Source of the DNA: Oscillospiraceae bacterium | Lineage (GTDB): Bacteria; Bacillota; Clostridia; Oscillospirales; Oscillospiraceae | Direction: 5' to 3' | DNA: 38,594 bases | Assembly (NCBI GenBank): GCA_017937195.1 | Contig: JAGBEA010000031.1 | Location: forward strand, 1-38,594 | Shown: positions 23,101-30,285 of the stretch, in pieces | Layout: each line of letters starts with the position of its first letter | How positions within the stretch are numbered: the stretch's first letter is position 1 | The notes under the pieces: generated by a model | Databases searched by the model: none | Told to the model about the DNA's origin: nothing | What the model saw: the letters and a program-made list of their open reading frames with translations, nothing else | Program-made: the position numbers and the translations under genes

Positions 23101-24831
23101 GCCTCCGCCTATCACAGCGATGCCCCCGGCAGCGCAGCGGAGTATAACCATATCATCTTCTGCCGCAACACGGAGGGGCAGGCAGATCCCACGGCACTTC
23201 GTAAGAAAATCCGCGGTGATTTGAAGCTGCTGTCCCTGCCGCCTTTCTTTGAGTCGGTCAGCTCCACCCGTATCCGTGAGTTCATTGACCTGAAGCTGGA
23301 TATTTCTATGCTGGTCGATCCGGTGGTGCAGGCGCTGATCTACCGCTACGGTCTGTATGTCCGCGCACCGGAACTGAAAAATATGCTGACGCTGCAGGAT
23401 GTGTATTTCCGTCTGATCCGCGAGCGGCATCCGGATCTGCCCTCTGAACTGAATGATACCATCGCCTCTGCGGCAAAGCCCTGGGCGGTGGCGCTGTGCG
23501 CCCGACCCGATTCTATTCTCGGCTGGGCGGTGGGTCACACGCTGCAGGCTTCGGAGCTGTACGATGTGCTGCACTCTATTGAAGCTGCCAAATATGTGCG
23601 CCGCTACGCCTCGGGTCATATTCTGATGATCCGCTCGGTGGAGCTGGGCGGTGAGCGCACGGCGGAGAACTGCCGTATGCTGCTCAACGAGCTGCTGGCA
23701 CGGAGCCTGAATAACGACCACACCTATGCGCTGTGCCGCTGCGCGCCGGAGGATACGGCGCTGCGTGATGCGCTGCAGCAGCTGGGCTTTGTGGGCGTCG
23801 CCAGCTGCGAGGATATCTTCTATGTGGATATGCGTGCGCCGGTGATGCTGCTGCAGGACGTGCTGCTGCGGCTGAAGCAGCCCCACCAGAGCAACGAAAC
23901 AGTAAAACGCGCCGTGATGGCGAGCCGCCCCAGATTGCGCGGCGCATTGAACCGGATGTTCCCCGGTCAGTTGGTGTTGTGCTTCGACTCCGAGATGCTG
24001 AATCAGGCGCTGATGGAGCGTGTGCAGCGCATCAACGGCGTGGAGGATGTGCCGGCAGGCGTGCGCCGTCTGGGTCCGTATATGTGCGTGCCCTACGGCA
24101 AGATCCTTTCCAACGAGGTGGTGCCCAATACGGTCACCAAGACGCTGCGCGCCGAAAAGCGGTTCAGCGTGGATGCCGACAGCTTTGAGGTGGTGGAGTA
24201 TCCCGGCTATTCGCCCTTGAAAAATCAGGTGCGCACGCTGAAATCCTTCCGCCGCCCCGTGATCCTTGTGGATGACCTGCTGCATAAGGGCTACCGCATT
24301 GAGAAACTGGATCGCGTGCTGCGCGACGAAGGTCTCACTACCGGTCGTATCGTGGTGGCGGTGATGTCCGGCTACGGGCAGGATTTGATGCGCGTGCAGG
24401 GGCGTCAGGCGGAATGTGAGTATTTCATTCCCAACCTGCGTTACTGGTTCACCGAGAGCCTGCTGTATCCCTTCATCGGCGGTGACAGCATCGGTGAGCG
24501 CGGTATGACCGAGCATATGCTGCCGTCTGTCAATCTGGTGCTGCCGTACTATTATCCCCATTTTATCTCCGATGTGGCAGATACGGATATCCGCCAGTTC
24601 AGTCGCGTAGCATTGGAGAATGCGCTGGAGATCATGCACACGCTGGAGCGCCAGCATCAGCAGATTTTCAACACCACGCTGACCATCCGCCGTCTGGGCG
24701 AGGCGCTGCAGCAGCCGCGCCTGCCGGATAAGGGCGAGTGTATGAAATACGATATGAACCTGCCTGCCTCCGCGTATCTGGAGGAGGATCTGCGCCGGAT
24801 CCAGCGGATCTGCCGCAGTGAGAAGGAGTAA
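20149..24831 (+). CDS. Giant fusion: HD domain, helical repeats, NadD-like nucleotidyltransferase, GNAT-like and PRTase-like domains (1560 aa)
   Basis: Residues 160-300 form an HD-type domain: GHTIGVHNVALHTAMM, then AAAFGHDIGKFG (His200-Asp201), as in metal-dependent phosphohydrolases. About 380-870 is Leu-rich alpha-helical, HEAT-like. About 885-1070 is a nucleotidyltransferase: PGTFDPFSVGH (GTFDP...H motif, about 888-897), LYLVAGSDVIEHASAY, and SSTRIREFI (about 1038), all hallmarks of nicotinate-mononucleotide adenylyltransferase. About 1080-1245 looks GNAT-like. VILVDDLLHKGYRI (about 1371) resembles a PRPP-binding loop. No signal or membrane segment is seen. GAGG precedes the ATG at 20149. 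It is followed after 2 nt by a dehydrogenase-like gene. The domains are read by eye; the overall function is not known to me. Confidence 0.82.
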   Translation: MSNKKPQNEILRRVLRQDPVPSAARLLCDGQKMDVLDGLCGHDSALCSKVLAIIAPVMEQVPADQHLWLDQLRQRLVDNLFPDAEHCRKELSRDETVFLRVLDAALQWNLEKADPLRDLLQLDADAMTDSRVEHQYHRFQRATAEAHIMPLLRLSRELTPFDLEGHTIGVHNVALHTAMMAVKAGLQVDLPLVSAAAFGHDIGKFGCRGDDQRRVPYLHYYFTWQWFIDQGMEEIGYISANHSTWDLEFENLPVESLLLIYADFRVRGSRGADGREEIGICSLDEAYECILSKLADVTPEKKQRYQTVYYKLRDFERLLRSLGVPLELQENELHSADARDYSLLSAEEALQALRHMALRGSMKLMRTISTAQSFELLLEQAKGEKNLQRIRTYLQLFEEYSTYMTVSNKKKTLRLLYELLMHTDGDVRRIAGQIMGRILANSGLKNRKERPLGARRDVMIPTVAAMLDESVELWEYYMDQCLHPDHKISYRHAQRISNSLKTVCGALFAHCEAKEAKRFVLPLLRRLYDAKDGDRFVLVDALTALPYEYIPSEEIDKVVDALGAMLPDGDTPLRLRVLRCFEKMHANSAFVCKVEEVANAFNTVDCEDSALVDYMRRRAMGERNDVLDENGASNIYLSNLKSAVHWTVKLAHIDMLCDQVRAHPETALHTAMHLSNVLSVSEHYPVRQSAGEHLLEIVLLLPAHHINEIAVDLMRELEGGQDQISHMLAPFLGRLLCMLPEKELLESIAFLEGLIRSSAVRPARVALKSMGEILNILPEDNHEMIDYALGLLMSGISHYEPTIHQSALAVLCRDVLGSERISLEHRAQLFCRLHKKLLTVLSEPREGQLTFFNSAAMLNHLYRFIVQYEVQCGAFAFPAPKPAAFFPGTFDPFSVGHKQIVEEIRKLGYEVYLAIDEFSWSKMPLPKLLRRQIVEISVADQWDTYLFPDDIPINIAMPEDLATLRGYLSDRPLYLVAGSDVIEHASAYHSDAPGSAAEYNHIIFCRNTEGQADPTALRKKIRGDLKLLSLPPFFESVSSTRIREFIDLKLDISMLVDPVVQALIYRYGLYVRAPELKNMLTLQDVYFRLIRERHPDLPSELNDTIASAAKPWAVALCARPDSILGWAVGHTLQASELYDVLHSIEAAKYVRRYASGHILMIRSVELGGERTAENCRMLLNELLARSLNNDHTYALCRCAPEDTALRDALQQLGFVGVASCEDIFYVDMRAPVMLLQDVLLRLKQPHQSNETVKRAVMASRPRLRGALNRMFPGQLVLCFDSEMLNQALMERVQRINGVEDVPAGVRRLGPYMCVPYGKILSNEVVPNTVTKTLRAEKRFSVDADSFEVVEYPGYSPLKNQVRTLKSFRRPVILVDDLLHKGYRIEKLDRVLRDEGLTTGRIVVAVMSGYGQDLMRVQGRQAECEYFIPNLRYWFTESLLYPFIGGDSIGERGMTEHMLPSVNLVLPYYYPHFISDVADTDIRQFSRVALENALEIMHTLERQHQQIFNTTLTIRRLGEALQQPRLPDKGECMKYDMNLPASAYLEEDLRRIQRICRSEKE

Positions 24832-24833
24832 CC

Positions 24834-26066
24834 ATGCAATTCAAACGATGGAATGATATCTGCCTTTGCGCAGAGCGTGATCTGTTTCCTGCCGATGCAG
24901 TATCGGTGGAGCAGCCCTTTGCGCCGCTGGTGTTTTTGGTGCACCGCGATGGCAAGACCTGCCGCGGACTCTATGCCGTATCCAGCTTGCAGGAGGTGGG
25001 GGAGGAGGAATCTCTCCGCTGCCTGCTGCCGGTGGCTGACAGCGATGAGGATACGGAACTGTCCCGATTTGTTGCAAAAAACGGAGCAACTGTGCTGAAT
25101 ACCGCATTTCAAAACGGCTTTTCTGTGCTGCAGCAGTACCTCACCCCCAAACGCGGCGGCTACCGCGTCACGCTGGTGGGCTTGGGCGATGTGGGCGGCA
25201 CGGTACTGACCGGCTTGAAGCTGTTGGGACACGAGATCGACGAGATCGCCATCTTCGATCCCAATACGGCGCTGTGTGACCGCTATGAGATGGAGCTGAA
25301 TCAGGTGCTGCAGGCAGAGGATGGCAAACCGCTGCCCCGCGTCACGGTCTGCAGGGAAGAGTCCCTCTTTGACTGCGATCTCTTCATCTTCACTGCCACA
25401 AGAGGCGTACCGCCTCTGGGTACGCAGGTGCGGGATGTGCGGATGGCGCAGTTTGATGCCAACCGCGCAATGCTGGAAGCCTATGCGCTGAAGGCGCGGC
25501 AGGCGCAGTTCAAAGGCCTCTTCTGTCAGGTCAGCGATCCGGTGGATCACTTGGCGCGCGCCGTGTTCCTGCGCTCCAACTGCGATGACAGCGGTGCGTT
25601 TGATGGATGCGGTCTGCTGCCGGAGCAGGTGCAAGGCTTCGGCCTTGGCGTGATGGCAGCGCGTGCCGCTTATTACGCGGGTAAAGAGGGCGTGGACTTT
25701 TCCCAAGGCCGCGCCTACGGCCCACACGGTCAGGGACTGGTCGTGGCAAATTGCCCCGATGATGGGTATGATGACGCGCTGTCCTGCCGCTTGACGGAGC
25801 TGACCGGCACCGCCAATCTCCGTGTGCGCGACTTGGGCTTCAAGCCCTACATCGCACCGGGACTTTCCTCGGCTGCTGTGTCCATTCTGCGGCTGCTGCG
25901 CGGCGAAGATCACTACGGCGCTGTGCCGCTGAACGGCGTGTATTTCGGCTGCACCAGCCGTATGACGTGGCAAGGAATTAAACTTTACAGAGAATCTATT
26001 TGCAATGAATTGCTGAAACGATTGGAGGAAACGCACCACCAGCTGCGTGCGTTTGACTACACATGA
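24834..26066 (+). CDS. Lactate/malate dehydrogenase-like protein with N-terminal extension
   Basis: 410 residues. Residues 1-108 are a domain I do not recognise. From 111 an LDH/MDH fold follows: VTLVGLGDVGGTVL (Gly116, 118, 121) for the dinucleotide, IAIFDPN (Asp142 at the end of beta-2, favouring NAD), DLFIFTATRGVPP, QVSDPVDHLARAVFLRS in place of NPVD...K, and GRAYGPHGQG with catalytic-type His298 (LDH has GEHG). Conservation at the catalytic points argues for an active 2-hydroxyacid-type dehydrogenase, but the substrate loop (ATRGVPPLGTQVRD) differs from LDH and MDH. The ribosome site AAGGAG lies inside the preceding gene's last codons, and its stop overlaps the next start. Confidence 0.8.
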   Translation: MQFKRWNDICLCAERDLFPADAVSVEQPFAPLVFLVHRDGKTCRGLYAVSSLQEVGEEESLRCLLPVADSDEDTELSRFVAKNGATVLNTAFQNGFSVLQQYLTPKRGGYRVTLVGLGDVGGTVLTGLKLLGHEIDEIAIFDPNTALCDRYEMELNQVLQAEDGKPLPRVTVCREESLFDCDLFIFTATRGVPPLGTQVRDVRMAQFDANRAMLEAYALKARQAQFKGLFCQVSDPVDHLARAVFLRSNCDDSGAFDGCGLLPEQVQGFGLGVMAARAAYYAGKEGVDFSQGRAYGPHGQGLVVANCPDDGYDDALSCRLTELTGTANLRVRDLGFKPYIAPGLSSAAVSILRLLRGEDHYGAVPLNGVYFGCTSRMTWQGIKLYRESICNELLKRLEETHHQLRAFDYT

Positions 26067-27115
26067 GGAATGAGCAGATCTATGTGGTGCGCATCGGCGG
26101 CGGTGAGCGGTTAACGCGCTTGCTGCAAACGGCGCTGGAGGGCACTGCGTCACAATCGATCTCCATTGATGCGCTGGGCCAAGGGCTGCGCGACGCCGCG
26201 ATCCTCTTTGCGGTGGGCGTGGATGCACTGGGCGTCAGCGAGGAGTTTCTGCGCCTTTTGCGGCTGCTGCGGCAGAATAACGGCTGCCTGCGGGGCAGCA
26301 TCGCCGGCATTGTGGTGGACGGGGAGAGTGAGCTGTATTCCAAGTCTGCGGCGCAAGAGCTGGCGCTGGCTGCCAATATGGCAGGCTGCACGTTCCTTGG
26401 TAAGTCGCTGGTGGAGGGCACGGGCTCTCTATATAATCAGCACATTTTGGCGCAGCGGATGAATCGCTCGTGGGAGGATACCTATTTTCTCCGCGCAAAA
26501 GAGCTGGTACAGCGCCTGCTGACCCATCAGCCCAAGAAATTCGACGCCCCGAAGCTCTTGATGCTGCACGCATCGGATCACCGGTTGTCCAATACGGTGT
26601 GGCTGGGCAGGGAACTGGTGCGCCGCCTGCCGGAAAGTTTTGCGGCGCAGGAAATCTCACTGCAAAACGGAACGATTCAGGATTGCCGCGGCTGCTCCTA
26701 TGCCGCGTGCCTCCACTATGCCGAGAACAATACCTGCTTTTATGGCGGCACGATTCCGGAGGAGGTGCTGCCGGCCATCCGCAGCTGTGATGCGCTGTTA
26801 CTGTTGTGCCCCAATTATAACGACTCCGTCAGTGCCAATATGATGGCGCTGTTCAACCGGATGACCAATCTGCTGGTGCAGCAGGAGCTGCTGGATAAAT
26901 ACCTATTCAGCGTGGTGGTGTCCGGTTATTCCGGCAGCGATCTGGTGGCGCGCCAACTGCTGGGTACGCTGTGCTTCAATAAAACGGTGACGCTGCCGGG
27001 CAATTTCTGTATGCTGGAAACAGCACACGACCCCGGCGCAGCCCAACAGCTGCAGGGGATCGGTGACCGGCTGGACGCCTTTGCCGCTCATATGGTGGAT
27101 ATACTGCAAAAATGA
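26063..27115 (+). CDS. Flavodoxin-fold NAD(P)H-dependent FMN reductase-like protein
   Basis: 350 residues in two parts. Residues 1-155 may be a degenerate Rossmann or flavodoxin-like unit. From about 163 an FMN reductase fold begins (KLLMLHASDHRLSNTVWLG), with DCRGCSYAACLHY and NNTCFY (Cys208, 211, 216, 225) and LLLLCPNYNDSVSANMMALFNRM, the FMN-contact loop. The Cys pattern is that of NADPH-dependent oxidoreductases and iron-sulfur flavoproteins, so a cluster or redox thiols are possible. ATGA overlap with the preceding gene shows tight coupling. Third and last gene of the operon; an electron-transfer partner for the LDH-like protein is a reasonable guess. Confidence 0.8.
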   Translation: MRNEQIYVVRIGGGERLTRLLQTALEGTASQSISIDALGQGLRDAAILFAVGVDALGVSEEFLRLLRLLRQNNGCLRGSIAGIVVDGESELYSKSAAQELALAANMAGCTFLGKSLVEGTGSLYNQHILAQRMNRSWEDTYFLRAKELVQRLLTHQPKKFDAPKLLMLHASDHRLSNTVWLGRELVRRLPESFAAQEISLQNGTIQDCRGCSYAACLHYAENNTCFYGGTIPEEVLPAIRSCDALLLLCPNYNDSVSANMMALFNRMTNLLVQQELLDKYLFSVVVSGYSGSDLVARQLLGTLCFNKTVTLPGNFCMLETAHDPGAAQQLQGIGDRLDAFAAHMVDILQK

Positions 27116-27150
27116 AAGTGACGCAGAGGAGTTCCTCTGCGCCGCTTTTT
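27115..27150. terminator. Bidirectional terminator between the three-gene operon and spoIIP
   Basis: AAAGTG-a-CGCAGAGG / CCTCTGCG-c-CGCTTT with an AGTT loop, then TTTTTT. It overlaps the end of the plus-strand operon and the stop of spoIIP. Confidence 0.85.
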
Positions 27151-28280
27151 TATTGCGTGATGGTGTCGGCAAAGCCCTTGGCAAAGAGCCGCGCACCCAG
27201 AATCGCCTCATCCAGCGAATTGCCTGCCGCGCCGATCTCCACCAGCATATAGCCGGTGGACAACTGCTGATTGTAGCTGTAATTGCGCACGGTCATAGGC
27301 CGCATCAGCGTAGGAGACTGGGCTTGGATCGTCTCCTGCACCGACACTGCCAGTGTCAGATTATCCTGCCACGCATCGTAGGAGGTCCCCATCACGATAC
27401 AGCACTGCGCCGCGTTGGGATCTTCACGGCTGACCAGCTTATATTGGTTGCCGTCAGCATCCTGAATGGCATCGCGGTGGATGTCGAGAATGTAGGTTAA
27501 AGTGGGGTATTTCTCCAGATAGCTGACAGCGGAGGCGTAGCTGTTGGAATAACCGTCGTTGTAGCTTGGATGATCGTGGAGCGTGCGGTCGTGCAGCACC
27601 GAGATCCCGTAGCCGGACAGCACGGATGCGATCTCATCGCCCACACGCACCACATTGTAGTTGGCGTCGGTGGTGCGGAATGTGCCGCTGGGTGTATATT
27701 CCTGCCCGGCCGGCATAGAATAGGCCTCACTGCCGTGGGTGTGGAGGATCAGCACCTGCGGCCCGTCACCGGTCAGCTGGGCGGAGAAGTTGCCGCTGCC
27801 TAAAACCGATCCGTCCAGTGAGCGTGAGGACGCGTTTTTGATATAGACGCCGTTGATGACGGTATAGCTGCCGGAACTGGAGGGGATCACCGTCTGGGAG
27901 GGAACACCGTTGGGCGCAAAGGTGAGATCGTCTGTGGATACGGGTCGGTTGGGCGGAACGGGATCGGGCTGTACAACCGGCTGTTCCTCTACATTGTCAT
28001 CATTTCCCTCGCCCGATGCCATCAGTGCCGCCACAGCGCTACGCTGGGTCAGCAGCAGCGGCGATTGCTGCAGAGCCAGAACGGTCACAGCGGACAGCTG
28101 ATCCGTGCCGAAAAAGTCGCCCAGCTCCCAGCGGAGCAGCCGCTTGGAAAGCCCGCCGCTATGCTTCAGCGCATCGATAGCGGCAGGGACGGAGGTGCTG
28201 CCGACAGTGATGGTGACCGCCCAGAGTGTCAGCCCCGCCATACAGAGTGCGGCAAGGCGGCGCAGCAGTTGCTTTTTCAT
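27150..28280 (-). CDS. spoIIP: Stage II sporulation protein P (SpoIIP)
   Basis: 376 residues. An N-terminal membrane anchor (about 8-28) is followed by a low-complexity Pro/Glu region. The catalytic domain has VLILHTHGSEAY, FRTTDANYNVVRVGDEIA, GISVLHDRTLHD, SYNDGYSNSYASA and YILDIHRDAI. These are SpoIIP landmarks, with the Zn-binding His and Glu of its amidase/endopeptidase activity. With SpoIID and SpoIIM it remodels septal peptidoglycan during forespore engulfment. The other two genes are not in view. It shows that the organism is, or recently was, a spore former. AGGAGA precedes the ATG. Confidence 0.93.
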   Translation of the reverse strand: MKKQLLRRLAALCMAGLTLWAVTITVGSTSVPAAIDALKHSGGLSKRLLRWELGDFFGTDQLSAVTVLALQQSPLLLTQRSAVAALMASGEGNDDNVEEQPVVQPDPVPPNRPVSTDDLTFAPNGVPSQTVIPSSSGSYTVINGVYIKNASSRSLDGSVLGSGNFSAQLTGDGPQVLILHTHGSEAYSMPAGQEYTPSGTFRTTDANYNVVRVGDEIASVLSGYGISVLHDRTLHDHPSYNDGYSNSYASAVSYLEKYPTLTYILDIHRDAIQDADGNQYKLVSREDPNAAQCCIVMGTSYDAWQDNLTLAVSVQETIQAQSPTLMRPMTVRNYSYNQQLSTGYMLVEIGAAGNSLDEAILGARLFAKGFADTITQ

Positions 28281-28349
28281 AGATTCTCCTTTACTGTTAA
28301 TGGGTGCGTACAGACAAGCCTATGCGGCAAAATACGGAAATATGTTTGC

Positions 28350-28378
28350 TTGCAATTGTATGAAATGTATGGTAATAT
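28350..28378 (+). promoter_or_regulatory. Promoter of the riboswitch-guanine deaminase transcript
   Basis: TTGCAA (28350-28355), 17-bp spacer ending in TGG, TAATAT (28373-28378). Confidence 0.7.
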
Positions 28379-28429
28379 ATAAACACCAAGTGAATAGCAA
28401 TGTAAGGCGGCAATTTGCTGCCGTACGAT

Positions 28430-28495
28430 GCTCATATAGCTTCGCTGTTTTGGTGCGAAGGTTTCTACGGGACCGCCTGAGGTCCGGCTATGGGT
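28430..28495 (+). ncRNA. Purine riboswitch aptamer, guanine type
   Basis: P1 CTCATA (28431-28436) pairs with TATGGG (28489-28494). P2 is CTTCGC/GCGAAG, the J2/3 core is GTTTCTAC, and P3 is GGACC/GGTCC. L2 (GG) and L3 (CC) can form the loop-loop contact. J3/1 reads GGCTATG, with C at the position that pairs with the ligand, predicting guanine (or hypoxanthine) rather than adenine. A hairpin (28406-28422) precedes the aptamer. Downstream, CTCTTT (28522-28527) can pair with the ribosome site AAAGGAG (28540-28546), so translational control is possible; no convincing intrinsic terminator was found. Confidence 0.87.
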
Positions 28496-28552
28496 GTTCT
28501 GCTGTGATGTGCGGCAGAGCGCTCTTTTTGCTTTTTGGGAAAGGAGAAGCAT

Positions 28553-29842
28553 ATGCGTGAGGTTTTGAAAGGCAACATCGTCCACGCGCCGTCGTTGGGC
28601 GTGTTGGAAACAGTAGAAAACGGCTATCTGGTGCTGGATGACGGGAAAATTGCGGGTATTTATAAGGAATTACCGGCAGATTGTGCCCATCTCCCGTGCC
28701 ACGATTACGGTGACCGCATTATTATGCAGTCCTTCGCCGATATGCATCTTCACGCGCCCCAGTACCCGATGCTGGGGATGGGGATGGATCTGCCGCTGAT
28801 GGATTGGCTGAGCACCTACACCTTCCGCACGGAAGCGCGCTTTGCCGATACGGAGTATGCCCGTCGCACCTACCGTCGCTTGGCGGAGGAGCTGATTCGC
28901 AACGGCACCACCCGCGTCTGTATGTTCTCCTCGCTGCACGTGGAGGCCACGTGGATATTGATGGAGGAATTGGAGCGGGTGGGCATCACCGGCTATGTGG
29001 GCAAGGTCAATATGGATCGTAACGCGCTGCCCGGCGTTTTGGAGGAGACCACCGAGGAGTCACTGCGGGAAACGCTGCGCTGGCTGGACGGCTGCCGCAG
29101 TGAGACGGTCAAGCCGATCCTGACGCCGCGCTTTACCCCCTCGTGCAGCGATGTGCTGATGGAGCAGCTGGGCGTATTGGCGCAGGAACGGGGACTCTAT
29201 GTCCAGTCGCACCTCTCGGAAAGCGCCGGCGAGATCGAGCTGGTGCAGCGGCTGCATCCGTCGCTAAGCTACTGGCAGACCTATGAGAAGAGCGGACTTT
29301 GGCGTGACCATACGCTGATGGCGCACTGCGTCCACAGCGACGCGCAGGAGCGCCGCGCTATGAAGGATCGGGGTGTCGTGGTGGTACACTGCGCCGACTC
29401 CAATGTCAATATTTGCTCCGGCGTCTGTCCGGTGCGGCTGATGCTGGACGAGGGGCTGTGGGTCACGCTTGGCTCCGATATTGCCGGCGGCGCGCAGCTG
29501 CCGATGTATCAGGTGATCACTGCCACCATCCGCGCGTCCAAGGCACGGCGCGTGCTGGACGGTTGGAACAGTGACTTTTTGACCGAGGCGGAGGCGTATT
29601 ATCTGGGCACAACGGCAGGTCACCGCTATTTTGGCGCGGGTAACGGCTTTGCTGTGGGCGATGCGCTGCACGCTGTGGTGCTGGATGACAGCGAATTCCC
29701 CGAGCCTGCCCGCGAACTGTCGGTGCAGGAGCGCTTTGAGCGTGCGCTCTATCTGATGCAGCGCCGCCACGTTACCGATGTCTGGTCGCAGGGAAAATGT
29801 GTGGTAAAAAATGGCGCGGTGATTGCAAACGCTGCTATTTGA
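28553..29842 (+). CDS. guaD: Guanine deaminase
   Basis: 429 residues from the ATG at 28553 (AAAGGAGAA upstream; an upstream in-frame ATG at 28535 lies inside the riboswitch leader). The amidohydrolase barrel has Zn ligands in DMHLHAPQ (HxH), QSHLSES, MAHCVHSD and LGSDIAGG (Asp). FADMHLHAPQYP and the GSDIAGG form match guanine deaminases rather than other chlorohydrolase-like enzymes. It converts guanine to xanthine and ammonia. A guanine-type riboswitch in its leader supports the assignment and suggests induction by substrate. Confidence 0.93.
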   Translation: MREVLKGNIVHAPSLGVLETVENGYLVLDDGKIAGIYKELPADCAHLPCHDYGDRIIMQSFADMHLHAPQYPMLGMGMDLPLMDWLSTYTFRTEARFADTEYARRTYRRLAEELIRNGTTRVCMFSSLHVEATWILMEELERVGITGYVGKVNMDRNALPGVLEETTEESLRETLRWLDGCRSETVKPILTPRFTPSCSDVLMEQLGVLAQERGLYVQSHLSESAGEIELVQRLHPSLSYWQTYEKSGLWRDHTLMAHCVHSDAQERRAMKDRGVVVVHCADSNVNICSGVCPVRLMLDEGLWVTLGSDIAGGAQLPMYQVITATIRASKARRVLDGWNSDFLTEAEAYYLGTTAGHRYFGAGNGFAVGDALHAVVLDDSEFPEPARELSVQERFERALYLMQRRHVTDVWSQGKCVVKNGAVIANAAI

Positions 29843-29954
29843 TGGTATAATGCAGACACAGCGAAATATTCAGAATTTGTTGATAATTTGTTCATTATTC
29901 CAAGGGCGATACGGGTTATAATGGACGCAAGAATACGAAACGGAGGGCGCACAA

Positions 29955-30161
29955 ATGGAAGAGATGGAAAAGACTGTTTATGTGACGGACGAAGAGGTCA
30001 AGGAAGGTCTCTGCGCGGTCAAGGAATGGCTGCACAACACGCTGTATGAGGCAAACCGCGTGCTGCAGGAGCATAAAAAGGCTGTGATCGCCATCGGCGC
30101 TGCCGTGGCAGGTGCGCTGGCTGTGCTGGCAGTGGTGTGCGCTGTTTTGAAGAAGAAATAA
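29955..30161 (+). CDS. Small protein with C-terminal membrane helix (68 aa)
   Basis: The first 40 residues are hydrophilic and probably helical (VTDEEVKEGLCAVKEWL...). They are followed by an Ala/Val-rich membrane span (AIGAAVAGALAVLAVVCAVL, about 46-65) and a KKK tail. GGAGGG (29942-29947) gives good initiation. A perfect TATAAT at 29917-29922 (weak TTATTC -35) precedes it and a strong terminator follows, so it is expressed alone. I do not recognise the family. A tail-anchored regulator or a small stress protein is possible, without evidence. Confidence 0.72.
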   Translation: MEEMEKTVYVTDEEVKEGLCAVKEWLHNTLYEANRVLQEHKKAVIAIGAAVAGALAVLAVVCAVLKKK

Positions 30162-30171
30162 GCATTCACGC

Positions 30172-30204
30172 AAAAGCGCCGCAGTGTTTGGCTGCGGCGC
30201 TTTT
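30172..30204 (+). terminator. Terminator of the 68-aa gene
   Basis: AAAAGCGCCGCAG / CTGCGGCGCTTTT with a 7-nt loop, then TTATTT. Confidence 0.9.
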
Positions 30205-30227
30205 TATTTCGGTGATCCGGCATCCTA

Positions 30228-30255
30228 TTGACAAAATACGGGCGGATTTTATAAT
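30228..30255 (+). promoter_or_regulatory. Promoter of the polysaccharide deacetylase gene
   Basis: Perfect -35 TTGACA (30228-30233), 16-bp spacer, perfect -10 TATAAT (30250-30255). One of the strongest-looking promoters in the window. Confidence 0.85.
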
Positions 30256-30285
30256 GGAAGTAACAGAAATCAGGGAGCTTTCCAT

